A stretch of 64,000 nt of DNA from Dehalococcoidia bacterium (GCA_020847985.1 JADLBC010000023.1:62001-126000); one strand, 5' to 3'; counted from the first letter of the stretch, positions 52,156 through 60,712 are shown. The notes: a model not told the origin generated them from the letters alone. Numbers and translations: made by a program.

Positions 52156-53430
52156 ATGGAACAGCGATTGACGGGGCTGGTTCAGCGGCGGCTCACGCAG
52201 GTGGCACTCGATCGGTTCGAGGATGAGCCTGTGCTTCTCCTCCAGGGGCCGAGATCGGTTGGCAAGTCCACCCTGCTGCGTCAGCTTGCCGACCGACTGG
52301 GGGCGGACGTGGTCGACCTCGATGACGTGGCCACGCGCGACGCCGTTGCCGCGGATCCTGCGACCTTCGTCGCTCGCCCCGGCGTGGTCTGCATCGACGA
52401 GTACCAGCATGTGCCGCTGGTTCTCGACGCCATCAAGGCCGAGTTGAACCGGGACGGGCGGCCTGGACGCTTCATCCTCACCGGCTCGGCGCGCCACGAG
52501 GCGTTGCCCGTCGCTGCGCAGGCACTGACCGGGCGCCTCCACCGGCTGCCGGTGTATCCGCTTTCCCAGGGGGAGATCAGCGGTGTCGAGGAGGGCTTCC
52601 TGGCCCGCGTGCTGGACGGTGACGTTCCCGCTGTCGGTCCTTTGCCGATGGAACGCCACGACTACATCGAGCGGGTCGTTGCTGGCGGGTTCCCCGTGCC
52701 GCTCAGCCGGCCACGGGGTGCGCGGCGCGCGCGTTGGATCGACGACTACATCCGGCTCACTCTCGAACGAGACGTCCGCGAGCTCGCTCGTGTCGAGCAG
52801 GCAGCCGTCCTGCCACGCCTGCTGGAGCGGCTCGCAGGCCAAACCGCGCAGGTGCTCAATATCGCGCGAGCGGCCTCGGACCTCAGAATGAGCGAGCGCA
52901 CCGTCGACAGCTATGTGCGATTGTTGGAAGCGGTGTTCTTGGTCAGGCGGCTGCCGGCATGGGGCACCACACTGACGGCTCGGGCTGGCGCCCGGCCGAA
53001 GGTCCATATGCTCGACTCGGGCATCGCGGCCCGGCTCTTGCGGCTGACTGGGGAGAAGCTTGCACGACGGGACCCCACGGCTCTCACCGAGCTGGGTCAC
53101 CTGCTGGAGACCTTCGTCGTTGGGGAACTGCTGAAACAGGCGTCGTGGTTGGAGGGCGTCGCCGGCATCGGCCACTGGCGCACCAGGGATGGCGATGAGG
53201 TCGATCTGGTGATCGAGCGAGACGACGGGGCAGTCGTCGCCTTCGAGGTGAAGGCAAGCCAGCGGGTGGACGGCCGGGAGCTGGCCCCGCTGCGAAAGCT
53301 CAGGGATGCCGTCGGCCCGTCGTTCCTTGCAGGCATCGCCCTTCATCTCGGTGCCCAGTCGTATGCCGCAGAGGACCGGCTCTATGTCGTCTCCGCCGCC
53401 GCACTCTGGTCTGCGTCCGAAGCGGACTGA
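52156..53430 (+). CDS. ATP-binding protein, AAA_14/DUF4143 family
   Basis: 424 residues. AAA part: Walker A LQGPRSVGKSTLL (about 29-41), Walker B GVVCIDEYQHVPLVL, sensor FILTGSARH. The DUF4143 part has RDVRELARVEQ and a winged-helix-like LRMSERTVDSYVRLLEAVFL. The C-terminal EVDLVIERDDG then AFEVKAS (about 349-372) fits a PD-(D/E)XK nuclease-like core. These proteins are widespread in mobile elements and prophages. The biochemical role is not settled. Stand-alone gene; ATG 52156 chosen as first start. Confidence 0.88.
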   Translation: MEQRLTGLVQRRLTQVALDRFEDEPVLLLQGPRSVGKSTLLRQLADRLGADVVDLDDVATRDAVAADPATFVARPGVVCIDEYQHVPLVLDAIKAELNRDGRPGRFILTGSARHEALPVAAQALTGRLHRLPVYPLSQGEISGVEEGFLARVLDGDVPAVGPLPMERHDYIERVVAGGFPVPLSRPRGARRARWIDDYIRLTLERDVRELARVEQAAVLPRLLERLAGQTAQVLNIARAASDLRMSERTVDSYVRLLEAVFLVRRLPAWGTTLTARAGARPKVHMLDSGIAARLLRLTGEKLARRDPTALTELGHLLETFVVGELLKQASWLEGVAGIGHWRTRDGDEVDLVIERDDGAVVAFEVKASQRVDGRELAPLRKLRDAVGPSFLAGIALHLGAQSYAAEDRLYVVSAAALWSASEAD

Positions 53431-54177
53431 CAATCCGGTGGGTCCGAGCCGAGGTGAGTGTCGTGGATCCTCCCTTGCGTACGATGAGCCGGACATCCCG
53501 GCCGCGGCACGCGTATGAGGTATTCCAGCGGGTTAGGGCAGCAGCGCCCAGGCTGAGGGAGTCGCGATGCCGTAGTAGCCGGCGGTGATGGTGACGTCGA
53601 AGGGGCTGGCTTCACCGACGCCCGTTGATGTCGGGCCAGCACGTCGTCTGCCGCCATGCAACCAGAAACCACCACATGGTACGGCTTGGGACCGCCGTCC
53701 CATCCTATCCAGCCGCGTACCACCCTGTCCGGTCTTCCATTGGCTTGGCTCTCTCGTCACCGGCAACAAAAAAAGGAGCCCGCTCACACAGGGAGACGAG
53801 CGTAGGGAGGATCCTCCACACGCTCCCCTTAGACACTCGGGGTTGTTCAGAACCATCCGTCACTCGTGTGTCGGGCGTGCTCGGGTCAGGCACAGTTCGA
53901 TGAACTTGGCGGCGGCGAGCGCCCTCCTTGAGCACGCGACGCGGACTCTGAGCCACTTCCGCCCCATCTTTGCTCACGCTTCCTAGCAACGAGTTGGACA
54001 TAGGACGGTATGCGATGGTACCAACTGGGGCGACGGTCCCATCCTATCCGGCTGCGTCCCGTGGAGTCCTAGCACAACTAACAAGCGCGGGTCACCACCG
54101 ATCGTCGTAGCGCAGGGCACAAGAGAACGCCCACCGCCCAGGGAGGATGAGCGTGGGGAGGAATCCCCCCCACGCCC
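53431..54177. other. Intergenic region with two diverged repeat copies
   Basis: About 750 nt between the convergent ATPase and helicase genes, with no credible ORF. It holds repeat copies at 53676-53825 and 54015-54179. Confidence 0.6.
53676..53825 (+). repeat. ~150-bp repeat, copy B
   Basis: Begins ATGGTAC, then the hairpin GGGAC-cgcc-GTCCC followed by ATCCTATCC. It ends with a near-palindromic hairpin whose arms are GAGCGT (53798) and ACGCTC (53820) around GGAGGATCCTCC. Copy C has the same two ends. Confidence 0.6.
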
Positions 54178-54179
54178 TC
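54015..54179 (+). repeat. ~165-bp repeat, copy C
   Basis: Begins ATGGTAC; first stem GGGGC/GTCCC keeps pairing through a G-U in place of the A-U of copy B, and ATCCTATCC follows. Ends in GCGTGGGG ... CCCCACGC. The last hairpin abuts the helicase stop and could act as its terminator. Confidence 0.6.
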
Positions 54180-56325
54180 AGAGAAGCCGAAGTTGTTCTC
54201 CGTTCGCGTTCAGCGACTGACTCACTGGACGGTCGGTCACAGATTCTGGCCAGTTCCCGCTGGCCGAAGGGGAGCCAACAGCGGCGTCCGTCGTGATGGG
54301 ATTGAACTGTGGCTCACGAGGCAACGGCCTCGCTGACTCCCGTCCGCTCGCGAACAGCGCTTCCAGTCCCTGCTCGTTCTCCTCACCGTCGCCCGTGAGG
54401 CTCCGCGCGAGCGTGAGCAGCAGGTCTTCGCCGTCGTCGCCGAAGCTCGCGAGTCCGTCCTCGGGCAGCTCGCCCTCGATCGCCAGGGACGCCTGGAGCT
54501 TCTTCGCAACGAGCGTGAGCGCCTGTGCCTGAAGCGTCGCTCGGTAGGCGAGGTAGATTACGCGCACCGGGCGACGTTGGCCGATACGCCACGAGCGGCG
54601 GCTCGCCTGGCGCATCGTGTAGGTCGAATACTCAACTTCCTGCCAGACAATCGTCGGAAAGTCGATCAGATCGAGTCCCGTTTGGACGAGCTTCGGATGG
54701 ACGAGGAGGACATCGATGCCCTCCTTCACCCGGTTGCCGACCCACTCTTCGCGGCGCTCGGGTGGAACAGTGTCGGCCTTGAGACAGGCGACGCTGTGGC
54801 CCGCCTCGCTGAGCACCGATTCCAGCCGCGGCGTGATGTCCCGGCTGGCCGTATGCGTGATGTAAAGCAAGACGCGGCGCCCCTGCGCCTTTTCGGCCTC
54901 GACTAGGTCGAGCAGCGCCTGCTCCTTCGGGTACCGGTGGTTGGCCGGCAGCGGAGCCGCAGATGCAATGACCGTATCGCTGGCAGGATCGACGACCTGC
55001 TCACCCTTGGTGCATGCGTCCGGGTAGGCCAGCAACGCCTGTAGGTAGGCGCCGAGCAGGCGCTTCGAGCCCATCGCGAGGGCCTGCCGGACTGCCGCCT
55101 CGAGTTGCCCGGCAAGCTGTCGATAGGATGACGCCTGGCTTTCGCCGTTGGCGACTTCCGTCTCGTCGAGTGCCACGAGTTGGACCTCCTCGTCATATGG
55201 CGGAAGTCCGTCGGCAACGTCGGAGAGGCCGACGAAAACGGAGTTTGCGATGAGGTGGAAGAGCACGGCGGGCGAAACACCGGGCTTCTCCACCACGCGC
55301 GTGCGATAGCCGCGACGGCGACTCGAACGACCGTCCTCATAGGCGTCGTCATCACCCTTCCTCGTGATTCGCTCGACAACGCCAAAGCGGCCGACCCACT
55401 TCGATTCCTCGCCGTACGCGAACTCCTCCCTGATTGCTGGCGAGAATCGCCACAGCAACCAGAAGAGAGTTGAGCTGTAGCCTCCGAGCAACGTGCCGGT
55501 CAGCGTGAGAACCGCTCCACACGCCTCGGCGCGCGTGCCGGCCGCGATCCCTTGGGCAGAGCCACGAGCTTTGAACTCATGCTGTTCGTCGACGACCAGG
55601 AGACCGAAGAAGCCGTTCATGCGGCGTGAGATGTAGTCCGCTAATGGAAAACGCCGCGGCCCGCGGCAGTCGGCCTGCCAGAGCGGACTGCGACACTGGT
55701 CGCAGGTACGCTTCTTCCGGGCGAGGTCAGCCTCCTCCAGCGGCAAGCCCTCGTCATCGACCACCGGCGCGAAGCAGGAGGCGCAGCAGGGAAGCCGGAG
55801 TGGCCGCCCCACTTCATCTCGGACGACTCCTCCGTCGCGGCTGAGATAGCGGGACACGGTTGCGGGCTTCCAGCGGTAGGAGAGCTTCGCCTGTTCCCGG
55901 GAGAGGATGACGAACAGCGGCCACCCGCCGACGCTATCGAGCCGGCGCAGGTCGGTGATCGTACGGACGATGACGGCGTTGGCGCTCGGCACAGTCGCCT
56001 TCACTTCGCGCTGCCATTTCCGGGTCAAATGAGGCGGACACAAGACCAAGATCCGGCGGAAGCCCGCCAGCGCCGCCGCTGCGGCCCCGATCGTTGTCTT
56101 GCCGGTCCCCATTTCGCCGACGAGATTCGTCGCGCGGTGGGTCTGCAGCGAGAGCGCGCAGGCACGGATGGCGTCGGCCTGCGCTCCCAAGGGACGGCGT
56201 CCGAGACGCCGGAGGTCGAAGTCCAGCTCGCCCCTGTTGTGGGCAGAGTAGAGCGGTGGATAGGCCTGCAGGACGGCATCGGTGATGGCGCCCTGGAAGG
56301 TCTCGATGAACTGGACGAGGTTCAG
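54178..56325 (-). CDS. SNF2/DEAD-like helicase of a mobile element
   Basis: About 715 residues. Walker A GEMGTGKTT (near 69-77), motif Ia-like LVLCPPHLTRKW, a Cys4 zinc ribbon (CCASCF ... CDQCRS, about 178-213), motif II VVDEQHEF, motif III LTLTGTLLGG, and the C-terminal SNF2-type motif VI QASRRSWRIGQRRPV. It probably acts on the element's DNA together with the methyltransferase directly upstream. The first ATG/GTG/TTG in frame (TTG 56190) would remove the conserved lead-in PLGAQADAIRA. Codons before it stay coding up to CTG 56325, which overlaps the previous stop (CTGA) and has GGAGG seven bases upstream, so I place the start there. Confidence 0.85.
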   Translation of the reverse strand: MNLVQFIETFQGAITDAVLQAYPPLYSAHNRGELDFDLRRLGRRPLGAQADAIRACALSLQTHRATNLVGEMGTGKTTIGAAAAALAGFRRILVLCPPHLTRKWQREVKATVPSANAVIVRTITDLRRLDSVGGWPLFVILSREQAKLSYRWKPATVSRYLSRDGGVVRDEVGRPLRLPCCASCFAPVVDDEGLPLEEADLARKKRTCDQCRSPLWQADCRGPRRFPLADYISRRMNGFFGLLVVDEQHEFKARGSAQGIAAGTRAEACGAVLTLTGTLLGGYSSTLFWLLWRFSPAIREEFAYGEESKWVGRFGVVERITRKGDDDAYEDGRSSRRRGYRTRVVEKPGVSPAVLFHLIANSVFVGLSDVADGLPPYDEEVQLVALDETEVANGESQASSYRQLAGQLEAAVRQALAMGSKRLLGAYLQALLAYPDACTKGEQVVDPASDTVIASAAPLPANHRYPKEQALLDLVEAEKAQGRRVLLYITHTASRDITPRLESVLSEAGHSVACLKADTVPPERREEWVGNRVKEGIDVLLVHPKLVQTGLDLIDFPTIVWQEVEYSTYTMRQASRRSWRIGQRRPVRVIYLAYRATLQAQALTLVAKKLQASLAIEGELPEDGLASFGDDGEDLLLTLARSLTGDGEENEQGLEALFASGRESARPLPREPQFNPITTDAAVGSPSASGNWPESVTDRPVSQSLNANGEQLRLL

Positions 56326-57371
56326 GCGGTGGCCTCCGCGATGCCGTCACCCTGGTCGATGTCCTCAAAGACGCCGGTTTTCAGGTCGAGCATGACGACC
56401 GACGTGCGCAAGAACTCCCGCTCGACTTCCACGCCGGGGTCAGCTGACTCCACGGGGAGACGTACTTTCGTGATGCGACCTCGCACGAGGACTCGCCGGT
56501 CACCGTCCTCAAGGACGATGTTGTTGAGGAACCCGGCCGCGAGCATGAGCGCCAGGTGACCCCTGCGGAGCGGCATCAGCGGGCGAACGTTCCGCTCCTC
56601 CGAGGGCCAGAGCCGTTCGACGAGGGCAGGGTTCGTCCACAGGCCCTGCTCCGTCGCCTCGGCCGCCGCGTCCTCCGGGAAGGTGAACTGCGAGGCAAAG
56701 ACGACAGGTCCGGCGGGGAGCGACGGCAGGTCGAATGATGGCGCGACCATCCCGGCCTCCGGGAGCACCGGCAGCTCGCCGGTCGACCATCGTTCGATCG
56801 CAGCCTTTTGCTCGGTTGCGACCGCCTGCGCGCGCCGCTTCCGTCCGAGCAATACGCATTGCCGGAACGCAGCGTACTCGGGGTCGTGGAAGCGAAAGAC
56901 ACGAAGGTCTTCGTAGTGTGCCGCGAGGTAGCGGGCCGACTGGGCGAGCCGCGTCTGCTGGACGATGTAGACGAGCAGCCCACCCGGTGCGAGCGTCCGG
57001 CTCATCGTGGTAAGGAAGCTGTGCTCCAGGCGTTTGCCGCCCTCACCTTCGTCGTAGGGCGGGTTGAGGAAGAGGCAGGAGAACGCTTCGTTCGCGATGC
57101 GGATGGCGAAGGCGCTCCCGCCGATGACGTGGCCAAGGGTCCGCCGCGACTCTTCGGCGCGACCCTGTTCGATCTCGATCCCGTAAGTCTCGCCGCCCAC
57201 GACGTCGGCGAGCTGACGCAGAGCGGCTCCCGTGCCGCAACAGGGATCGAGTAGTCGGACCGCCCGGCGAGGCGATGGCTGGTGCGAGCGAACCAGGGCC
57301 CCCACGCGTTCGACGACGGAAGCCGGCGTGGGGTAGTACTGCGCTTTTGCCATTCCTTCGAGGCGCGCCAT
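56322..57371 (-). CDS. DUF6094 family N6-adenine-type methyltransferase
   Basis: 349 residues. SAM motif I LLDPCCGTGAAL (about 40-51) and motif IV FLNPPYDEGEG (about 101-111), as in amino-methyltransferases. The C-terminal half is unlike typical restriction methylases. In many plasmids and ICEs such a gene precedes a helicase like the one here; the pair could serve replication or protection of the element. The ATG has GGAGTGAGGA upstream. Start is 3 nt after the previous gene. Confidence 0.85.
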   Translation of the reverse strand: MARLEGMAKAQYYPTPASVVERVGALVRSHQPSPRRAVRLLDPCCGTGAALRQLADVVGGETYGIEIEQGRAEESRRTLGHVIGGSAFAIRIANEAFSCLFLNPPYDEGEGGKRLEHSFLTTMSRTLAPGGLLVYIVQQTRLAQSARYLAAHYEDLRVFRFHDPEYAAFRQCVLLGRKRRAQAVATEQKAAIERWSTGELPVLPEAGMVAPSFDLPSLPAGPVVFASQFTFPEDAAAEATEQGLWTNPALVERLWPSEERNVRPLMPLRRGHLALMLAAGFLNNIVLEDGDRRVLVRGRITKVRLPVESADPGVEVEREFLRTSVVMLDLKTGVFEDIDQGDGIAEATA

Positions 57372-57374
57372 TCC

Positions 57375-57605
57375 TCACTCCGCCATGAGGCTGGCAATGC
57401 CATCGATGTCGTCACCTAAGAGGTCGAAGAGCACTCCAGAGCGCATCGCGGTTTCGGAGTCCGGCGGGTCGTTGTGCGACGTCTCGAAGAGCGCGCACCC
57501 CTCGCGGGCGAAGCGCTTCCGTGCGGTGGCGTAGTTCGTACCGGGTACGTCGTGCAGCGAGTCCATTTCCCAGGGTTCTCCACAAACGGGGCAGTAGATG
57601 TCCAT
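57375..57605 (-). CDS. Small protein with CxxC near the N-terminus
   Basis: 76 residues: YCPVCGEPWEMDSLHD at the start looks like half a zinc ribbon, followed by TNYATARKRFAREGCALFET with a third Cys, then an acidic end (DLLGDDIDGIASLMAE). GAGAGGTGA lies before the ATG. Upstream of the methyltransferase and probably cotranscribed. Function unknown. Confidence 0.7.
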   Translation of the reverse strand: MDIYCPVCGEPWEMDSLHDVPGTNYATARKRFAREGCALFETSHNDPPDSETAMRSGVLFDLLGDDIDGIASLMAE

Positions 57606-57630
57606 TTAGTCACCTCTCGTGCAACGAGAA

Positions 57631-57654
57631 GAGCCGCCCCGAATGGAGCGGCTC
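57631..57654 (-). promoter_or_regulatory. Stem-loop between PIN gene and the zinc-ribbon gene
   Basis: GAGCCGC (57631-57637) pairs with GCGGCTC (57648-57654), 10-nt loop, no T-run. Lies just before the ribosome site of the 57605 gene. Weak terminator or 5'-UTR element; similar hairpins occur at 62584 and 63813. Confidence 0.5.
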
Positions 57655-57747
57655 ATGTTCGTGAGCAGACTCGCCCCGACCCGTGGGCCGCTGGCAAGTC
57701 GCGTAGCAGACCGGATGTCCGTGTTCTGGAAACAGTCGCGTTGAACT

Positions 57748-58242
57748 CTACGATTCGGACTCGGCGAGTCGGATCGTATCGATCAGCTCGTGACCGAGCC
57801 GGAAACCGCTGGCGCGGAGCTGCTCGAGTAGCGGGGTCACCCGAGGAAGGAGCCCCGCATCGCGGGCTGTCTCCAGCACACGCACGGTCCCGAGCACCGG
57901 GAGCCCGAGGTCGGCCGCGTAGCGGCGTGCCCCACGGTCATCGAGGACGAGCCAGTCGGCTCCAACGTCGAATGCCAGCCGGATGGCTTCGCTCTCGCCC
58001 GGACCAAGCCACGCCGGCAGATACAGGCGAGAGCCGGTATCGCTGGGTTCGCTCAGGTGAAGAAGCCCGTCAGTGAGCGCGCGTCGAATGGCGTCTGCGC
58101 CGGGTGCTCCCGGCCGACGCTCCGTTGCTTCGAAGACCACGGCCGGTGGGACGAGGGTTCGCTCGAACAGCCGTGGAAGGATATGAAGGAGATCGAGGCT
58201 CGCGAGGGCGAGCAGCGGACTCGTGTCAGCGACCGCGGTCAA
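57748..58242 (-). CDS. PIN-domain ribonuclease toxin (DUF3368)
   Basis: 164 residues. Begins AVADTSPLLALASLDLL with the first active-site Asp, then GPGESEAIRLAFDVGADW with the Glu and Asp, and LVLDDRGARRYAADLGLPVL, the full PIN acidic set. DUF3368 proteins act as toxins that cleave RNA and are paired with UPF0175 antitoxins. TTG 58242 places the start 17 nt inside the antitoxin gene and gives the family N-terminus. Confidence 0.85.
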   Translation of the reverse strand: MTAVADTSPLLALASLDLLHILPRLFERTLVPPAVVFEATERRPGAPGADAIRRALTDGLLHLSEPSDTGSRLYLPAWLGPGESEAIRLAFDVGADWLVLDDRGARRYAADLGLPVLGTVRVLETARDAGLLPRVTPLLEQLRASGFRLGHELIDTIRLAESES

Positions 58243-58525
58243 GGTTCAGCCGGTCGCGCAAGGAATCGACCGCCTTCTGGTCGCGGTCGTACTCGTCGCG
58301 GTCGTAGATGACGACGGGGATGCCGAGGCCCCGGAGGAGTTCCTGGAAGTCCGCCAGCGCGAAGCCGGCAAGCTCGGCGGCACGGCCGAGCGATACCTGT
58401 TCGGTCGCGAAGAGATGGATAGCGAGCGCGACGCGCACGCGTTCGGGCTCATCGAGCGAGGCGAGCGCGGATCGCCCGAGCTGGTCGATGAGTTCTTGAG
58501 GGATACCTACCATGACGTCGGCCAT
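58226..58525 (-). CDS. UPF0175 family antitoxin
   Basis: 99 residues. VGIPQELIDQLGRSALASLD and LAIHLFATEQVSLGRAAELA then GFALADFQELLRGLGIPVVI are the UPF0175 hallmark, an HTH-like segment followed by the VxY strand. It neutralises the PIN toxin encoded next and probably represses the operon. ATG 58525 has AAGGAGG seven bases upstream. Overlaps the toxin gene by 17 nt. Confidence 0.88.
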   Translation of the reverse strand: MADVMVGIPQELIDQLGRSALASLDEPERVRVALAIHLFATEQVSLGRAAELAGFALADFQELLRGLGIPVVIYDRDEYDRDQKAVDSLRDRLNLDRGR

Positions 58526-58541
58526 CGTTGGCCTCCTTCAA

Positions 58542-59336
58542 TCAGGATACATGCGGGTCTTCTCCGCCGACCACTTTGTGGGTTGGCTCTGACCGCTCCT
58601 CGGGCCGGAAGAACCCGAAGCCGTGGCGAACCTTTACTGGGGCACACCAGTAGTGCCAGAACGTCTCCGCCGGATCGAGCAGCCCGACGGCGAAGGACTT
58701 CTGCGGTTCTCCGTGGTGATCCTCCGGGTCGTGTTCAGCCCAGTGGTAGGGGCGATCGTAGAGCGCGGCTCCGTGAAGCTGGCATGGTTCACCGAAGCCC
58801 AGCAAGAGCCGGTGTTCGTTGGTGGCTGCCGGCTGGCGACGGCCCGGCAATGGGCCGAGCCGGTGACAGTCGACAGCGGAACAATGCACCCGCCCGGCAA
58901 GCAGACGCACCTGCTTCCAGCCTTCGTGCTCGGTTTCGACCAGCCACTGAGGCGGCCGGCTTTCCAACTGGTGGGAACGAAGGTGGCCGACGAGAAGGTC
59001 CGGACCGGTGCGGCCGAAGGGATGCAGGTTGAACGCTGACACCCATCCACAGGAGCACCGCCCGACCATCCTCCGCGTGCGCTTTCCACGCTTCGCCTCG
59101 TCCTCATGTCCCGCGGAGATCATCCAGCGACCTTGCGGGTCGACGATAGCGAAAGCATACGGCTCAGCTTCGTGCGCCCACTCGTCGCCGGGCGGCTCAC
59201 TGACATCTGGGGCATCGGTGCCTGCGTGGCCCTCGGCCGGCGACGTTCCCCCTGAATCGTCGGAGACCGTGCGCCGCTCCGATTGGAGCTGGAGGGCCGG
59301 CTCGTCTCCGAACAGGTCGAGTTGGAGGTCGTTCAT
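58542..59336 (-). CDS. Element-encoded hypothetical protein with Cys/His clusters
   Basis: 264 residues beginning MNDLQLDLFGDEPALQL. GRCSCGWVSAFNLHPFGRTG and a later VHCSAVDCHRLGPL may bind zinc; otherwise unrecognised. Trp-, His- and Glu-rich end. ATG 59336 overlaps the SprT-like stop (ATGA), so they are coupled. Long upstream frame is not needed. Likely part of the conserved but unnamed set of genes of this element type. Confidence 0.65.
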   Translation of the reverse strand: MNDLQLDLFGDEPALQLQSERRTVSDDSGGTSPAEGHAGTDAPDVSEPPGDEWAHEAEPYAFAIVDPQGRWMISAGHEDEAKRGKRTRRMVGRCSCGWVSAFNLHPFGRTGPDLLVGHLRSHQLESRPPQWLVETEHEGWKQVRLLAGRVHCSAVDCHRLGPLPGRRQPAATNEHRLLLGFGEPCQLHGAALYDRPYHWAEHDPEDHHGEPQKSFAVGLLDPAETFWHYWCAPVKVRHGFGFFRPEERSEPTHKVVGGEDPHVS

Positions 59337-59707
59337 GGCCGCCGCGCTTGCGCCGGATATCCGAGGGCGGTGACAGCTCGCCGCCACCGCTCGCCGTGGC
59401 CACTGCTCGGTGCGAACAAGTGGGCGTATTCGTGTGCCAACAGCGCGGACGGCCGCCCAGTGGGCGTGATAAGCCGCCCGGGTTTACTGCTCAGGAAGCA
59501 GATCCAGCCGAAATGAGGATCGCGTCGATCGACGTGGGCATGTGCCCTTCGCCGGAACGCTCCGCTGCGAGAGGTGCCAATGGCCTCTGCGCACCCCCCA
59601 ACACTGATTCCCGCCACTGGAGTTCCGTGGAGTCCGGCAGCGGCAGCCCTCGTGATGAGGGCTGCTACTGCGTCGTTGTAGATCGCGGGATCGAGCCGTT
59701 CAGCCAT
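59333..59707 (-). CDS. SprT-like zinc metalloprotease
   Basis: 124 residues. LLAHEYAHLFAPSSGHGERW holds HExxH and the third His ligand, the SprT/WLM-type zinc site; C-terminal part is short, without a zinc ribbon. Eukaryotic relatives degrade DNA-protein crosslinks; element-encoded ones are uncharacterised. The ATG starts 2 nt after the previous gene and the stop overlaps the next (ATGA). Confidence 0.8.
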   Translation of the reverse strand: MAERLDPAIYNDAVAALITRAAAAGLHGTPVAGISVGGCAEAIGTSRSGAFRRRAHAHVDRRDPHFGWICFLSSKPGRLITPTGRPSALLAHEYAHLFAPSSGHGERWRRAVTALGYPAQARRP

Positions 59708-59709
59708 GC

Positions 59710-60291
59710 TCAGGCAGCTTCCCGCATAGGCTTGGCGAGTGGCGATTCCACGCCCAGCTCACGGCGCTGGACGGCGGCACCGATATCGTCGCGGAGCGCG
59801 CCCGACATTGGCCGGCAGCGGAAGGCTCGAAGCCCGGTCGCTTCGAGTTCCTGGACCTCTCCGTTGCCCAGACCACGATGCCAGAGCCATGTTGCCCACG
59901 ACGGGTGCAGCGGTAGCTCAAGGCGGCGGTTGAGGAAGCGGAAGTGTAGCCGTGCGGGGTCGTCCCGGTCGCGGACGAGGAGCACGAAGTCGCTCCGGTC
60001 ACTGTTGTACGTGGCCACTTCGGGGACGAGCATGCCGTGGTAGGAAGCACCTGACGGCAGGCGCATGCCAGAGAACCGCCAGGTGCCCCATGCTTCACGC
60101 GCAAGCGGGAGCGACGCGCCGTCGACATCTCCACTCAGGAAGCCGTACTCCCCCTTGACCAGGCGCGCCCAGATGGCGCGCACCGATTGTTGGTGCCCCA
60201 GCATCGAGAGGAACCAGATCTCCTGTTCGCCGCGGGCACAGCCATCGACGGTCGCGCTGAAGCCTCCGGCAGTGATCGTGAGGAGTTTCAT
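59710..60291 (-). CDS. Hypothetical protein of the element operon
   Basis: 193 residues from MKLLTITAGGFSATVDG. Beta-rich start, then LVKGEYGFLSGDVDGASLPL, and DFVLLVRDRDDPARLHFRFL. No family recognised. ATG 60291 overlaps the stop of the zinc-ribbon gene (ATGA). The long upstream extension in the same frame reads antisense to nothing and has an unlikely composition. Confidence 0.65.
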   Translation of the reverse strand: MKLLTITAGGFSATVDGCARGEQEIWFLSMLGHQQSVRAIWARLVKGEYGFLSGDVDGASLPLAREAWGTWRFSGMRLPSGASYHGMLVPEVATYNSDRSDFVLLVRDRDDPARLHFRFLNRRLELPLHPSWATWLWHRGLGNGEVQELEATGLRAFRCRPMSGALRDDIGAAVQRRELGVESPLAKPMREAA

Positions 60292-60497
60292 CGTTCCTTC
60301 CCTGTGGCCGCCTGCACCCGTGTGTCTGGAGCAGGACGAAGTTCGATATCGTCCGGCCCTTCGTCGCCGGGTCGTATCACGGGGAGCACCGCACTCTCCG
60401 GCGGTTCGTATCCGCAACGGTCGCAGTAGTGCAGGTGCCGGTCCTCGGTCAGGGGACGTTTGCAGCGCGGACAGCAGCCGGACACTCGTTGTCCCAT
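60288..60497 (-). CDS. Small zinc-ribbon protein
   Basis: 69 residues with CCPRCKRPL and HYCDRCGYE, a complete Cys4 zinc ribbon in the first 30 residues, then a Pro/Asp-rich tail. Overlaps the upstream gene by 49 nt and the downstream gene by 4 nt. Possibly a nucleic-acid or protein adaptor. Confidence 0.65.
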   Translation of the reverse strand: MGQRVSGCCPRCKRPLTEDRHLHYCDRCGYEPPESAVLPVIRPGDEGPDDIELRPAPDTRVQAATGKER

Positions 60498-60712
60498 TCC
60501 GAGAAGGCGTAGGCGCGGCGAAGCTCCCAGTCGGCGTGCTCGTACCGGTCGAGGAGTGCGCTCGCTCTCGCAGGGTCACCACGAACGGCGGCCTGGAGTG
60601 CGTCGAGCGCCCAGTCCTCCACCGGCGATTGCGCTTCGTAGAAGCTTGCCTCGTAGTCGGCGGCGCGCACTACCGCCAGCGCCGCGCGGGGCAGGATATC
60701 CTGCTCGTTCAT
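60449..60712 (-). CDS. Small helical hypothetical protein
   Basis: 87 residues, alpha-helical: AALAVVRAADYEASFYEA, VEDWALDALQAAVRGD, ASALLDRYEHADWELRRAYA. GAGGAGG precedes ATG 60712. The ATG overlaps the previous stop (ATGA). No family recognised. Confidence 0.65.
   Translation of the reverse strand: MNEQDILPRAALAVVRAADYEASFYEAQSPVEDWALDALQAAVRGDPARASALLDRYEHADWELRRAYAFSEWDNECPAAVRAANVP

Noticed and set aside
52141-53496. Long minus-strand frame opposite the DUF4143 ATPase
   Set aside because: GC-driven shadow frame; the plus strand has Walker motifs and family-wide conservation.
51310-53825. GGAGGATCCTCC occurrences as a CRISPR or phage-like direct repeat
   Set aside because: Only two exact copies 2.5 kb apart with unlike surroundings and no spacers; treated as part of the hairpin repeats.
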